NCBI GenBank assembly: GCA_020912385.1
Contig: CP087214.1
Coordinates: 434,001-498,000, forward strand
DNA: 64,000 nt
From: Neofusicoccum parvum
Lineage: Eukaryota; Ascomycota; Dothideomycetes; Botryosphaeriales; Botryosphaeriaceae
Direction of reading: 5' to 3'
Under the pieces are notes generated by a model. The model was not told where the DNA came from, did no database searches, and saw only the letters and a program-made list of their open reading frames with translations. Positions 32,038 through 42,290 of the stretch are shown piece by piece. Position 1 is the first letter of the stretch, and the number at the start of each line of letters is the position of its first letter. The translations under genes and the position numbers were made by a program.

Positions 32038-33543
32038 ATGGGCCGCCCGCGCAAGGAAGACAAGCAGAAGGAGACTGCTGAGCTGATGATCAGTGTGGAG
32101 GACTTTGCTAGGACGCGGGACTCGGTAAGTCGCGCTCACTTTGTTTTGGACGCGCGCCGTCCGCCCACGCGCGCCGTGCCGGCCTCGCCCTCTGCGCGCT
32201 CCCTCACCACGCCATTGAAGATGGTCTCCCTGATAGCTGCTTCTCGTCCATTCTTTAGCGCACTCACTTGTCCTCCATGCCCGCTAGCGCATTCCTCCCG
32301 TCGGCGCAGGCCCGTCAGGCCCGCGCCGGCCTGAGCGACATGTCACGCCAGCTGCAAGAGCTCATCGCCGCCATTCCACTCGTATTGGCGCAATTGAGAT
32401 TGTATCCTGACCCGCAATTCTTCCTCCAGGTCGTCACCGGCTTGACCACCCTGCAGACCGCCGTCAGCGACCTTCTGCGCTCGTACCTGAAGCACACCAA
32501 CTCTGTGCTCGGCTCGACGCCCTATCGCCTTGACACCTTTGGCATTTCAAACCCTCTAAACAACAATGAGATCCTGGCGGGCGCGCTGCGCGACTCGCCT
32601 CCCGCTGTTGCTGGCCCCTCCACCACTGCCGCTCCTCAACCCGCGCTGGCACCCGCTCCTGCGGCGGCGGCGCCTGCGCCTGCGGAAGAAGAGCCTGTGA
32701 AGAAGGGCCGGAAACCCAAGAAGGAGAAGAAAGAGAGGGATCCCAATGAGCCCAAGCGTCCGCTGACCATCTACTTCCTGTTCGCCGCGCATGCGCGCCC
32801 CATTGTTAAGAGTGACCTGGGTCCTGACGCGACGCCGGGCACGGTTGAGGAGGAGATCAAGAAGCGCTGGAGGGAGCTTCCCGAGGAGGACAAGGACGTA
32901 CGATGAACACCGCCCTTCCATGATGATCTTTTGCTGACTATATTCCTAGGCATGGAAGGAAATCTACGCCCAGAACCGCGAGGAGTACAAGGTGAAGATC
33001 GACGCGTACAAGAAGGAGAGAAATGCCGCTGTAGGAAACGCGAAGAGCTCGGCGGTCGACGAGAACGGCGACGTCGACATGGCCGAGGACGCAGCCACTG
33101 CTGCTGGTGCCGACGCCGATGAGACCAGCGAGACTACTTCTGAGGAGAGCGAGAAGGAGCCCACTCCTCCCCCCAAGGCCCCCACCCCTCCGGTGGAGTC
33201 CAAGACGCCCAAGACCAAGCGCCGCAAGACCGCTAAGGAGAACGGCGCCGTTGCGGCTTCTTCTGCCGCTGCTCCCGCCCATGCGGCCAGCCCTATCCCT
33301 CTGCCGTCCCACCCCAAGCCTGTGGAGAGCACTCCCCTCGCCAAGTCCAAGCCCGAGAGGAAGAGCAAGAAGGACGAGCCCCCCAAGGAGGCCAGCGAGG
33401 AGCCTGCCAAGAAGAAGCGTGGCAGGAAGTCCAAGGGTGCCGAGGAGCTCGCCGCTGCGGCTGATGCCGAGCCTGCCGTCGACGCTCCTGCTCCGGAGAA
33501 GAAGAACAAGCGCAAGCGCAAGAGCGACGCCGTTGCTGCTTGA
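32038..33543 (+). CDS. HMG-box protein with N-terminal AT-hook
   Basis: Probable chromatin architectural protein. Exons are 32038-32124, 32310-32897 and 32950-33543, giving 422 aa. The protein begins MGRPRKED, an AT-hook-like GRPRK at the extreme N-terminus. Residues 30-110 form a helical region (QLQELIAAIPLVLAQLRLYP, VVTGLTTLQTAVSDLLRSYL) that could mediate dimerisation. A Pro/Ala linker is followed by a basic KKGRKPKKEKKER and an HMG box from about residue 173 (DPNEPKRPLTIYFLF...WKEIYAQNREEYKVKIDAYK), split by intron 2. The C-terminal 170 residues alternate acidic and Lys-rich segments and contain a second GRK-type basic motif (KKKRGRKSKG) and a final KKNKRKRKSD, likely nuclear localisation signals. 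A single box with a helical N-domain recalls Hmo1/Nhp10-type proteins, but I cannot name the ortholog. Confidence 0.9.
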
Positions 33544-34400
33544 ACGACATTGAGCGCTTGATCTTCCCTCTGCCGCTATCGACTGCTGTGCTGCTTTTTC
33601 TACTTAGCGATCTAAAATGGGGGGGTTTCGGATACAGGGGTTTTATGGACCTCTTTCACTGCAGATGAAGGTGGACTATGGACAGTTTCACGGTCTGTGT
33701 GTATATTACTATGATCACACATGCTTTTCTTGGCTTTCTTCCGCTTGGGGTGTTTTATGTACGGCTCTCTTGCCGATCGGGTGTTTTCTCTGGACTGGTT
33801 TTGGCTTTTCCCTGAAGCGAAAACGATACGGACTGGGCATACACCGGAATGGAGCTTGATGTATGCTTTGCTTTTGAGCTGCTCAGTGTTCAGATGACGT
33901 TGAGGCGGATATGGAGAGAACGAATTATTTATTGCTACTGCTTTTGATCTATGTATCGTTGCTTGACCAATCTTCTCACGGATCATTAAGTGGAAATGAT
34001 GTCTGAAGAGCTGTGGGCGTGTAGTGGCTTCTCCTTAGCGTCTGGTGGTCACTTCGATTTCCTCAATTGCTTTTGCTTGAAGTAAGTTCAGGGGCGTGTC
34101 CGTTTGAGCGAGGTTTCTCTAAGAGGCGTGGTAGGCAGATTGCAGGTGAGACGGTCATCCAGGGGTAATCTTCAGGACTTTAGCTTTTTCCTGCAAGGTT
34201 TCGACGCTGATGCCGTTCATCATGATGTAGTTGACATTGGGATTGATACAATTTTACCACCGCGAGAGCAGCCGTCTCCGTATACATCCTAGCGTACTGC
34301 CTTCAGCCCAAAGAGTAAAAGAGGAAGCTCCTCCACCCCGCCAAACAGTCTTCTCCTCCCAGGACAGCGCTCGACCATCCCACCATCACCCCACCCTCAA
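33544..34400. other. Convergent 3' region
   Basis: About 850 bases of AT-richer sequence between the 3' ends of the HMG-box gene and the ToxD-like gene. No feature recognised. Confidence 0.5.
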
Positions 34401-35764
34401 TCAGTCCTTCCCCGCCCCCTCCGTCTCCCCGATCCTAAAAACATACTTGACCGCACTCGCCCTCCCCTCCCTCAAATTCGTCAGCCCCTCCGCCACCCCG
34501 GCCAGCCCGCCAGGAACCACCTGGTGCGGGTGCGCGCTAAACGCGCCCTCAGCGATCTTCCTGAAGATCCAGCGGAAATACACGAAGCCGACCTCCTTCT
34601 GCGGGCCGTGCACGTCGCCCACCATGCTCCACTCGGTGGCGCGGTACGTGGCCGGGTACGCGAAGCCCGGCGGCGCGAAGCGCTCGATCGGCAGGACGTT
34701 GGTGACGCGCGCGTCCGGCGCCAGCACCGCCACGACGGCGGTGTGCGAGCCCTTCTCGGACACCGCGTCGAAGGCGTGCCGCAGCGGGAGGGTCGTGCCG
34801 GAGTTGGAGAGCGCGGATTCGATGTCCGCGACTAGCTGGGTCGGGCCCGCGCGGTAGTCGACGACGGCGTCGCCTTGGGTCTTGTCGAGGAGCGTCTCGA
34901 CGTACGGGATGCCGTTGCCGGCGACGGCGATGATGCTGGTGGTGGGGTTGGTGGAGGGAGCGGAGGGGCGTTGGTTGGGGGGTTTTTCTTACGGGTGGAT
35001 GTTGGAGAGGCGGGCGAGCTTGATGGCGTAGGCGCCGACGGCGGTGGCGGCGCCGTAGACGAGGAAGGGGAGCTTTTCGCCGGAGGGCACAGGGTGCCAG
35101 GGCTCGGGGAGGGAGAGGCGGACGTAGTTGCCGACGACGGCGGTGAGGGCGGCGAGGGGGATGGTTGCGGCTTCTGCAGGGTAGAACGTGGTCAGTGTTT
35201 TGTCATGAATGATTGACGCAATGGCTGTCTTGTCCCTTTGACTTGAAGAGACGGAGGTGCGTGTATACCTTCGAAGCTCAAATTCTCGGGAATGTGCGAG
35301 GTGGTGTGCTGCCAGGCCACAGCGTACTCGGCGAAGCTACCTCCCGGTGTGCGCATCTCGTGGAAGGCGGCGACACGGTCTCCCGGCTTGAATTCGTACA
35401 CGTTGGGCCCAATGGCGTGGACGATGCCGGCGATATCGTCACCGCTGTTAATAGACTGCTTCAACCATTCGGGCGTTTTCCTACGGGACCGTATGAGTTT
35501 AGGAAGAAGCTTCACGAGGGGATCCTACTGACCAGTCCTTGGGGTTGGAGCCGCTCTTTTCGCGATACATCAGCACTGAGCATTGAGTCGAACACTTTCG
35601 TAGCTTACCACAACAACTTTGATGACGACTTGTTCAGGACCCGGGGTTGGAATAGGAGAATCGACAATCTCGACCTGGCGCCCGTCAATTACTTGCTATA
35701 GGTTTCCAATGGTTGGTGAGAGCTGGTGGACCTTGTCGGCACCGTAGACGATAGCTTCCTTCAT
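34401..35764 (-). CDS. ToxD-like MDR enoyl/quinone reductase, start region unresolved
   Basis: Zinc-independent medium-chain reductase of the fungal ToxD/trans-enoyl-reductase type; substrate unknown. Confident exons on the minus strand are 35695-35609, 35555-35533 (a 23-base microexon encoding SGSNPKDW), 35480-35269, 35173-34993 and 34935-34401. Recognisable parts are VEIVDSPIPTPGPEQVVIKV, then SGDDIAGIVHAIG and FKPGDRVAAFHEM, the cofactor segment LVYGAATAVGAYAIKLAR, and a C-terminal HPHQVVPGGLAGVAEGL. The natural ATG at 35764 begins MKEAIVYGADKV, as in relatives, but the frame meets TAG at 35696-35698 immediately before the first confident exon. Removing a 36-base (35731-35696) or 54-base (35749-35696) intron would bypass the stop and give about 350-356 aa. 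Both donors are weak, so a recent nonsense mutation is also possible. Confidence 0.8.
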
Positions 35765-35865
35765 TGTGGTTGTTGTTGGATGTTCGGATTTCAATGCTGA
35801 ACTAGGGAATAGGCGATGCAGACGCGATTGAGCCACCGACATATCTAGAGGGCCCTGAGTTGAGC

Positions 35866-35871
35866 TTTATA
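35866..35871 (-). promoter_or_regulatory. TATA-like element of the ToxD-like gene
   Basis: TATAAA on the minus strand about 100 bases upstream of the ATG at 35764. Assigned by position and sequence. Confidence 0.4.
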
Positions 35872-36948
35872 GACTGACGTAATGGAGGCAGGTGGGGCAT
35901 TGGAAGGAGGGGCGGCAGCTGTTAGCTCGGTCTCAGCATCGGTCTTGGTTTACAAATCAAACAAGCCATATGGGCAGAGCACGACATCCTTCCGGGCATC
36001 GCGGTCGCGAGAGACGGCCGGAAATGTGCACGCTAAGTCCGAGGGCGATTACCTCATGGTCTGGCAACGACGACGGCAATGGGAGCTATGGCCACTGCGG
36101 ATCGGGTGTGGCTGTCCGCCGGGTTGCTGCCCCTCATCGATAGCTCCACTTTGGCGGCTGGTCAATGTCAATGCCAAACTGCACCTTCACTTGAAACATG
36201 CGCGGCTGTGGCACAAGTGCTGACCATCAGCCGTAAGAGCTGTGTGCAGATAAACCTTGCTCGTGTTTGCTGCTCGGCTTAGACATAAAGGCTTCTCAAT
36301 TTGATCGCCGACTGCCGACCGCCGACTGCCGAATGGGAGCTCAATCGACTGAAATGCATTCTAATAATGCAGCTACTTCGATGAAAAGGACGACACCCCA
36401 GTGTGTGCTTGGAATTGCTGGTGTTGGTGCGCAACCCATCGCACCTGCCGATCTGCGCGCCCCTCGCCACGGTGGCAGCTGCGTCAGGGGCCTTCAACAT
36501 CCGTCCAGATCTCGCCATCTCTCCCCAACACCTACGGCATTGCTTGCACACAATTCTGATCCCCTCCTCCTTCGTCTCTCACAAAAATTCTCTAAGCGTC
36601 GCTTGCTTCGCCTCAAACATCTCCAGAAGCTGCAGACGAGCGCCGCTCACAGCTGTTTGTTCCTGCACTCTCCTAGAGCACGACGTGGAAGTTCAGCCAC
36701 ACTGTGCCTGGACCGTTGACAGGTTCAGCTTCAATCGACGGCCTCCCTCCGACGTCTCTGGGTCAATTACCACTCCGCACCTGGGCCATCACGATCCCAC
36801 TACTCTCTCGACGCCGAACCTGCCAGGTGTTACTTACGAGCTGCTTCCTGAGATGCTTGATACTTAGATGGCAATTGTGATTCTCCTTCCAACAACAACC
36901 GGATAGCAAGTCCGGGAGCTTGTGATAGCAGCATTTCCTGTGATCTCA
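35872..36948. other. Intergenic region upstream of the tRNA genes
   Basis: About 1.1 kb with several plus-strand open frames, none with a recognisable motif. A short tandem of the word ccgactg occurs near 36306-36330. I see no supportable gene. Confidence 0.4.
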
Positions 36949-37020
36949 GGCCGCGTGGCCCAATGGCAAGGCGCTTGACTACGAATCAAGAGATTCCAGG
37001 TTCGACCCCTGGCGCGGTCA
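36949..37020 (+). tRNA. tRNA-Arg (anticodon ACG)
   Basis: Full cloverleaf without intron. The acceptor stem GGCCGCG pairs with CGCGGTC (one G-U), followed by discriminator A. The D arm is GCC...GGC. The anticodon arm is CTTGA-CTACGAA-TCAAG with anticodon ACG, which after A34-to-inosine editing would read CGU/CGC/CGA. The T arm is CCAGG-TTCGACC-CCTGG. A run of ten T follows directly. Box A and box B are both intact, so the gene looks functional. Confidence 0.95.
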
Positions 37021-37022
37021 TC

Positions 37023-37032
37023 TTTTTTTTTT
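37023..37032 (+). terminator. RNA polymerase III terminator of tRNA-Arg
   Basis: Ten consecutive T beginning three bases after the tRNA 3' end, a strong Pol III stop. Confidence 0.85.
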
Positions 37033-37349
37033 GGCTTCTGGGCCTCCTCACAGGAGAGTAGGCGTTCACGGGAGCAGAGACCTTTTTGGTGGGCTGCAGG
37101 GCTATGATTCCATCGCCATGCTTGAACGGGGTCTGATGCAATCCCATATAAAACCCCGGCAGCACTTGATAGCTTTGCGGACCGGATGTGCTTGTCAACT
37201 AGACCCCGACTGGCCGAACAATCGAGGAATTGTGAAAGCTTGACGTATTCCGAAGTTTTTTCTTGCCCCACTCACAGCTCACTTAGAGTTCCGTCATCTT
37301 GCAAAAATATCTTAACATAACGGTTGCTATCAAATTCTAAACTTCAATC

Positions 37350-37454
37350 GCAGCTTTAGCTCACTTGGGAGAGCGCCAGACTGAAGTCTACTTCAGCCTA
37401 AATAGCCATCTGTGCGGTATCTGGAGGTACTGTGTTCGATCCACAGAAGCTGCA
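37350..37454 (+). tRNA. tRNA-Phe (anticodon GAA) with a 32-base intron
   Basis: The acceptor stem GCAGCTT pairs perfectly with AAGCTGC, followed by discriminator A. The D arm is GCTC...GAGC. The anticodon stem is CCAGA/TCTGG with loop CTGAAG-A; the canonical intron, 37387-37418, lies one base 3' of the anticodon as expected. The T arm is CTGTG-TTCGATC-CACAG. The mature tRNA would be 73 nt. A TTTTT run lies about 45 bases downstream. It lies 330 bases from tRNA-Arg on the same strand. Confidence 0.95.
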
Positions 37455-38621
37455 AGGATATATTCCTTATCAGTCTCAGACTGGTTGGCAAGCGTTTCTT
37501 TTTGAACTTTTTGTCGTTGCGTCGGGCGAAGAGGCGGACAGCGAAGCGGAGTGGGCTAAGAAAGATTAGACAGATTTGAATCGATGCTCGTTAAGAATTA
37601 TCAATAGTCATTGCCCAGAACAGTGGAGTATTGAAGTAGTGGGTTGGCGACAAAAGGGGATTCAATATGGGTATGATGTGCATCATGCTGCGTGGATGCA
37701 AGGTTTGGTCAAGAGCAGTAAAGAATGTGGGATTTGATAGTCCGAGGAATTTACTGCCCCTGTTTGCATTAGTGAGAGGCACAGCGGCCTTCTCCAGCAC
37801 CGAACTTTCCTTGAGTCTTGATTGACGCTTGCGAGACCAAGCTGCCCAGTCCGCAGGTGCCGCAGAATCTGTTGCTTCGAGTACAGGCACTTAAAGTTCC
37901 GTGCAAGAGACACAGTCTTGTGCCAAGGTGACAGAAGAAAAGGTTTATAAGTAGCCGCGAAGCCAAAAACTTAGTTGAAATTATCTCCCTTTGCCTTTCT
38001 CATTTGAAGATGAAAATCGTGAAACAGTGTGCGTTTGTGACACTCGTGCATGAATTCCAAGTGATTGAGTTGCAGGATTTGAAAATCAAGAAGGGAACAA
38101 GGCTGTAAGGCAGTTTGGACGGTTTCCCAAAAGCCTTAGTATTGTAACGATATGATAGCAAGCGGAAATACATTCAATATGTTCAGTGGCCAATTGTCCA
38201 TGATTCGTGATCAGAAAGAAAAAATGCCTTTTTTCTGCAGAGCGGGAATCCCGCGATTAAACTCATGTCCAACGGGGAAAAAAAAAAGAACACAGGATCC
38301 CTAGGATGGATGATGGTATCAGGCACTCCCCCAGTTCCTCCACAGCCCTAAAAACGCCTTCGTCAAAAAGCAAGTAATAATAACCCGCAAGCCGTTCCTT
38401 CATAAATTACAACGCAGCCTCCTTCCCACGCCGCTGCCGTTAACGCCGCTTCTTTTGCTCCCGGTGCAACCGCCACACCAACACCAACTGTATGCACCTG
38501 AACCTCGCGGCACGCTTAAGTTCTGCCAGTCGCGTCCGCTGCCTGACTACGCCAATGTGACCATTAGCACGTTGTTACAGCAGCGACGGAACTAGGCATG
38601 GCTGTGCTCGGCGCGCAGGCT
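37455..38621. other. Gene-free spacer
   Basis: About 1.2 kb of AT-richer sequence downstream of tRNA-Phe and of the zinc-ribbon gene. Short frames only; a poly-A stretch lies near 38276-38290. Nothing is recognised. Confidence 0.5.
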
Positions 38622-39246
38622 TCACTTGTACTGCGGGTGCTGCTGGGGCGGTTGGCCGTAGTTCTGCATGGGGTATCCGCCGGGTGCTGGCGCTCCTCCG
38701 GGGGGAGCTCCGCCGTTGGCGCCGCCGTTGACTTGTGCCTGGACGTCGGGACGGTATCTATGGAGGAAGCGGTCAGTGGCGGGCAAGGGGTGGCGTGACG
38801 GGCTGGGCGCGGCTGGGCGCGGCGTACTTGATGTCTTGGTAGAAGTTGCAGATGTGGCAGCCGATCTCGTGCCACGGCTTGATGGAGAAGGGGATGATGG
38901 GCACGAAGCAGAAGGTGAACCATTGCCTGTCCGGTTGCGCGAAATATCAGCGTCTTGTGCGACTTCTGTGATTTAAATGAAGGCCCGGCGCACGGAGCGC
39001 GAGGTTGGGCAGAGGCGCGGGCTGGGGGAGTTCGTACCAGCGCTTGTAGACATGGCCGCTGAAGTTTCCGCAGTTCTGGCACTGGCAGGTGACGTTCTCG
39101 TAGCCTTTGAGGCGCGACTTGAAGGCTGGAGGCGGGTTGTTAGCACGCAGCTGGGTCGTGGGCCGCGAGAGCCGGCGCGGCGCAAGCTGTCGCGGCGTGC
39201 GGGAGCTCTACTTACTGTGGTCGCCGCAAGTGAAGAAGAAGAACAT
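38622..39246 (-). CDS. Small zinc-ribbon protein with Pro/Gly/Gln-rich tail
   Basis: A 117-aa protein from four exons on the minus strand (39246-39216, 39125-39038, 38926-38828, 38757-38622). The N-terminus is MFFFFTCGDH. After the first join it has ENVTCQCQNCGNFSGHVYKR, and after the second WFTFCFVPIIPFSIKPWHE followed by IGCHICNFYQDIKYRPD. The two Cys pairs (CQNC and CHIC), with a hydrophobic segment between them, form a split zinc ribbon as in the fungal zinc-ribbon-15-like family. The tail is low complexity (GGAPPGGAPAPGGYP, QPPQQHPQYK). The hydrophobic stretch between the pairs may touch membrane. Biological role unknown. All three joins preserve frame. Confidence 0.85.
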
Positions 39247-40309
39247 GTTGGCGGGCGAATGAGCGGAGTGACGGGGCGATAGCGATGGGGCGACGTGGAG
39301 GAGGGCGAGCTGGGTGGCGCGGCACGGTGGAATGGACTGTTGGGTGATTTAAGAGGAGAGGTCGAGCAGCGCGTGCTTGGTGCTGCGCGCGCTTGGCTGC
39401 CTCGGCGCTTGGCGGTGACGACGTTGACGCGCCTCAGCCACAGCCCAAGACGCGGGCCGCTCCACCGCTCTGGCTCCACCACCGCCGCCCACCGTCTCGC
39501 CCGACGCGTGCGCCGCCAGCGCCCCGGCAGTCGACCCCACGACGCGCGCGCGCAGAGACAAATGTCGCGGTCTCACGCCGGGCTCCACCCTCCCTTATCA
39601 GCACCGCCAGCCCGCCGTGTCAGCCCGCACCTCTAGCTCGCGATTAGCTCCCTCGTGCCCTTGCGCCGGTCATGGTGGCCGCCCTCATGACCCATCCCGC
39701 CCGCGACAACCCCCGGATCTGCCCTCCGACTGCTCAATTTTGCGCCGCCGGACGCCGCTATGACGCCGCAATCACGGCCAGTCGCCGCTGATGTTGCAGA
39801 AAATAAATCTACATATATGCTCGCAGCTCCCCGCTGGCGCCGCTTCCCCCAAAGCCTCGCCAGCGCCAGCAGCGCCTTCCCTTGAAACCTGCTCCAGTAA
39901 CCCCCCGTCGTGCTCGCCTCAGGCCTTGAAATCCTCCTCTAGCCTGCCCTTGATGGATGCCTGGTCAGTTAGGCTATGAATTTCTCCCGCGCCGAACACC
40001 TCCACATAGCAGTACGTAGTCCTGTCCGTCCTCCGGCAACATGTGTGGCAGCAGTCGGACACCTCCAGAGAGGGAGAGACCAAGCATTCGTCCGGACGCG
40101 AAAGTGCAGGGAGAGACTCACCAAGCTCGTCCGGACGAATGCTTGGACTCCCCGGGCGAGCCACCTCACTGCTGCAACACCGCAACGTATAGTCTGCATG
40201 CCGCCATGCAAAAGCCCAAAGCGCACCGAATAAAACATGACTTGCGCTTACCCTTGCTTCCAAAAGACGCCCACCACCCAGCCCTCCTCCCCCCGTCCCC
40301 CCACCCAGC
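39247..40309. other. Divergent promoter region of the zinc-ribbon and 40310 genes
   Basis: About 1.06 kb between two divergent starts. Apart from the inverted repeat at 40080-40146 nothing is recognised. The strand facing the zinc-ribbon gene is very GC-rich. Confidence 0.5.
40080..40146. repeat. Perfect 19-base inverted repeat
   Basis: Left arm 40080-40098 (ccaagcattcgtccggacg) and right arm 40128-40146 are exact reverse complements, separated by 29 bases. Weaker symmetry continues outward (gcagcagt on the left near 40047, actgctgc on the right near 40169). Each arm also contains the self-palindrome cgtccggacg. A transcript would form a long hairpin; alternatively it is a dimeric protein-binding site or a fold-back element remnant. 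Confidence 0.8.
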
Positions 40310-41102
40310 ATGGGCGTGACCATCTCGAAGACGTCCGAGCTGTCCCCCATCTCCTTCGTCTCCACGCTCTTCGGCTTCCTCGGCTTCGCCTTCACCATCG
40401 CCACCTTCCTGCGCGTCACGTGGGAGAACATCCAGACCATCCTGGGCGCCTCGACCCAGGTCCCCGACCTGCTCGGCAACCTCAAGCAGGGCCTGTACGA
40501 GGAGCGCGCCCACCTGCGCAAGGTGCGCCGCTGGCAGCGCCGCCGCGGCAGCTTCCAGGGCGGGCCCCGCGGCGGGCCCGAGAAGGCCGAGCACTGGTAC
40601 GGCCACGGCTATCTGGACTCGAAGGACCTGCACGACGATGACCAGTCGACACGCGTCATGCGCGAGGCCATCAGGAACATGATCAGGGAGTTCAGGCACC
40701 TGGAGCAGCCGTTTCTGAGGGACGACGTTGAGATCGGCAGGCATGTGAGGAATGGAGAAGGGTATGCGGACGAGGACGATGAGGAGTACTACAGGACGGA
40801 GTATCGCCCGTGTGGGTGGAGGGAGAGGTATCTGTGGCTGAGGAGGAAGGGCGCGGTCGTGGACATGATGTCGACTTTGTCGAGGCTGGAGACGAGGCGG
40901 ATAGCGAAGGAGGTGGGAGAGGCTTGCTTGTGAGTTGCTCTGCGCGTGATTATCTGGCTCAAGCTTCCCGGGACAAGGCTGACTTTGACGTAGGATTGTC
41001 AGAGGCATGGAGAGGGACTTCCAGGTCATCGACGATCGGATCTGGAACCTGGAGCAGAGGATGACGAGAGTGGTTGGCGTCCGGCGCGTTGAACCTCACT
41101 GA
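40310..41102 (+). CDS. Unknown one-TM protein
   Basis: Two exons, 40310-40929 and 40994-41102 (gtgagt donor, gtag acceptor), giving 242 aa. Reading through without the splice ends three residues later; splicing adds a well-composed coiled segment (GMERDFQVIDDRIWNLEQRM), which supports the intron. Residues 12-35 (ISFVSTLFGFLGFAFTIATF) form one hydrophobic helix near the N-terminus. The rest is charged and probably cytosolic, with Arg-rich (KVRRWQRRRG) and acidic (YADEDDEEYY) patches and a terminal helical region. I recognise the layout from fungal hypothetical proteins but no function is known to me. The promoter region holds the 19-base inverted repeat. Confidence 0.8.
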
Positions 41103-41601
41103 GAACGGCCTTAGATCACACGCAGCTGTTGGCACACAGCTGTGGAACCGACAGGAGCTGCTTAGGAAGGTGTGGGATTTGAGGGTACGGGGTCAGTTTG
41201 GAGCTTGCCCTTTCGTTGCCAGAGCCGTCTCGTGCAACAATTAACAGCAGTGTTAAGACTGGTTCTGTTGGGCAGGCAACTCGCTCTGTGTACCTGCTCA
41301 TCTCAGCACGCGCAATCTACCGGCGGCAGGAGATCTTCCACGTAACAGCACTGACGATTCCGCTCACGTATACTTGTAGCCAAGATACCGGCTATGAATG
41401 CATCACCAATACTTTACAGCTGGCACTCACGCATGCATTGCACAGATCATCAGAACCTTTTTGTATCACGTTGGACGAGAGTCTGGCAAATAACCACGGA
41501 ATTCCATAAAGAGCTCCGACATCCTGACCCGAAGATCACTCAGTCCACCATCTGGTTGTTTCTTTCAGCCACGTCCTCATCTACTATCTGCTGCCTACAC
41601 G
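41103..41601. other. Intergenic region
   Basis: About 500 bases between two plus-strand genes. No feature is recognised. Confidence 0.5.
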
Positions 41602-42267
41602 ATGGCGCTTTCTTCATCCCTTTCTACACCCATTCAATCCACATCCACCGCGCTGCGTGCGGATCCGACAACCTTCCCAACCCCAACCACCACCAGCACG
41701 CTCACCCGGACCGTCATCTCCGTCACGCCCTCGGTACCACCCCTCCGCCACCCATCCACCACCACCCTGACCACCACCCTCCACCCCTCCACCACCTCCA
41801 CGACAACCCACATCCTAACCGTCACCCAGCCGCCCTCGCCCCCCGCCTCCGCCGACACCTGCCTCCCCACACCGCAGAGCTACCCCGCGCCCTCCTCCCT
41901 CCTCACCCAGCACCACAGCGCCACCGCCGCGCCGACGGCCCCCCTCCCGACAATCTCCCTCACCTCGACTTCGACGTCCACGTCTACCGTCCCTGCCCCA
42001 CCGCCTCCCACCTCGACCACGACCCGAGCGCCGTCGAACAACAGCGCACTGGCGTCGCCGAGCGTCCTGCAGACGGCCGGCGCGGGGCGAGCGGTGCGTG
42101 TGCCGTGGGTGTGGAGGGCCGGGTTGGCGGTGATGGCGGTGGATGGAGGGGATCCGGGAGAGGAGGCGGAGGGAGGGAGGAAAGGGGAGGTCGGGGTGGT
42201 GTGGTGGGGGTTTGGGTTTTTGGGGGTGCTGGGGGTGGTGGGGGCGGTGGTGGGGGAGGTTTGGTGA
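41602..42267 (+). CDS. Thr/Ser/Pro-rich protein of unknown function
   Basis: A 221-codon frame dominated by Thr, Ser and Pro (TTTSTLTRTVISVTPSVPP, TLTTTLHPSTTSTTTHIL, SLTSTSTSTSTVPAPPPPTS), the composition of heavily O-mannosylated cell-wall or surface proteins. The C-terminus becomes hydrophobic (WWGFGFLGVLGVVGAVVGEV), loosely like a GPI-attachment or membrane segment. There is no clear N-terminal signal peptide, which weakens a surface assignment and suggests either a missing 5' exon or a chance frame in biased DNA. The end of the frame runs into a G-rich tract. Confidence 0.4.
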   Translation: MALSSSLSTPIQSTSTALRADPTTFPTPTTTSTLTRTVISVTPSVPPLRHPSTTTLTTTLHPSTTSTTTHILTVTQPPSPPASADTCLPTPQSYPAPSSLLTQHHSATAAPTAPLPTISLTSTSTSTSTVPAPPPPTSTTTRAPSNNSALASPSVLQTAGAGRAVRVPWVWRAGLAVMAVDGGDPGEEAEGGRKGEVGVVWWGFGFLGVLGVVGAVVGEVW

Positions 42268-42290
42268 GGGGGGCTTGGAGAGGGGGGTTT
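42184..42290 (+). repeat. G-run tract with quadruplex potential
   Basis: At least seven runs of four to six G within about 105 bases on the plus strand, separated by one to ten bases, covering the end of the Thr/Ser-rich frame and its 3' flank. Such spacing could form G-quadruplexes. Formation is inferred. Confidence 0.5.

Noticed and set aside
36403..36867. 154-codon plus-strand frame upstream of tRNA-Arg
   Set aside because: Composition is mixed, no motif, no splice or start evidence, and other frames overlap it.
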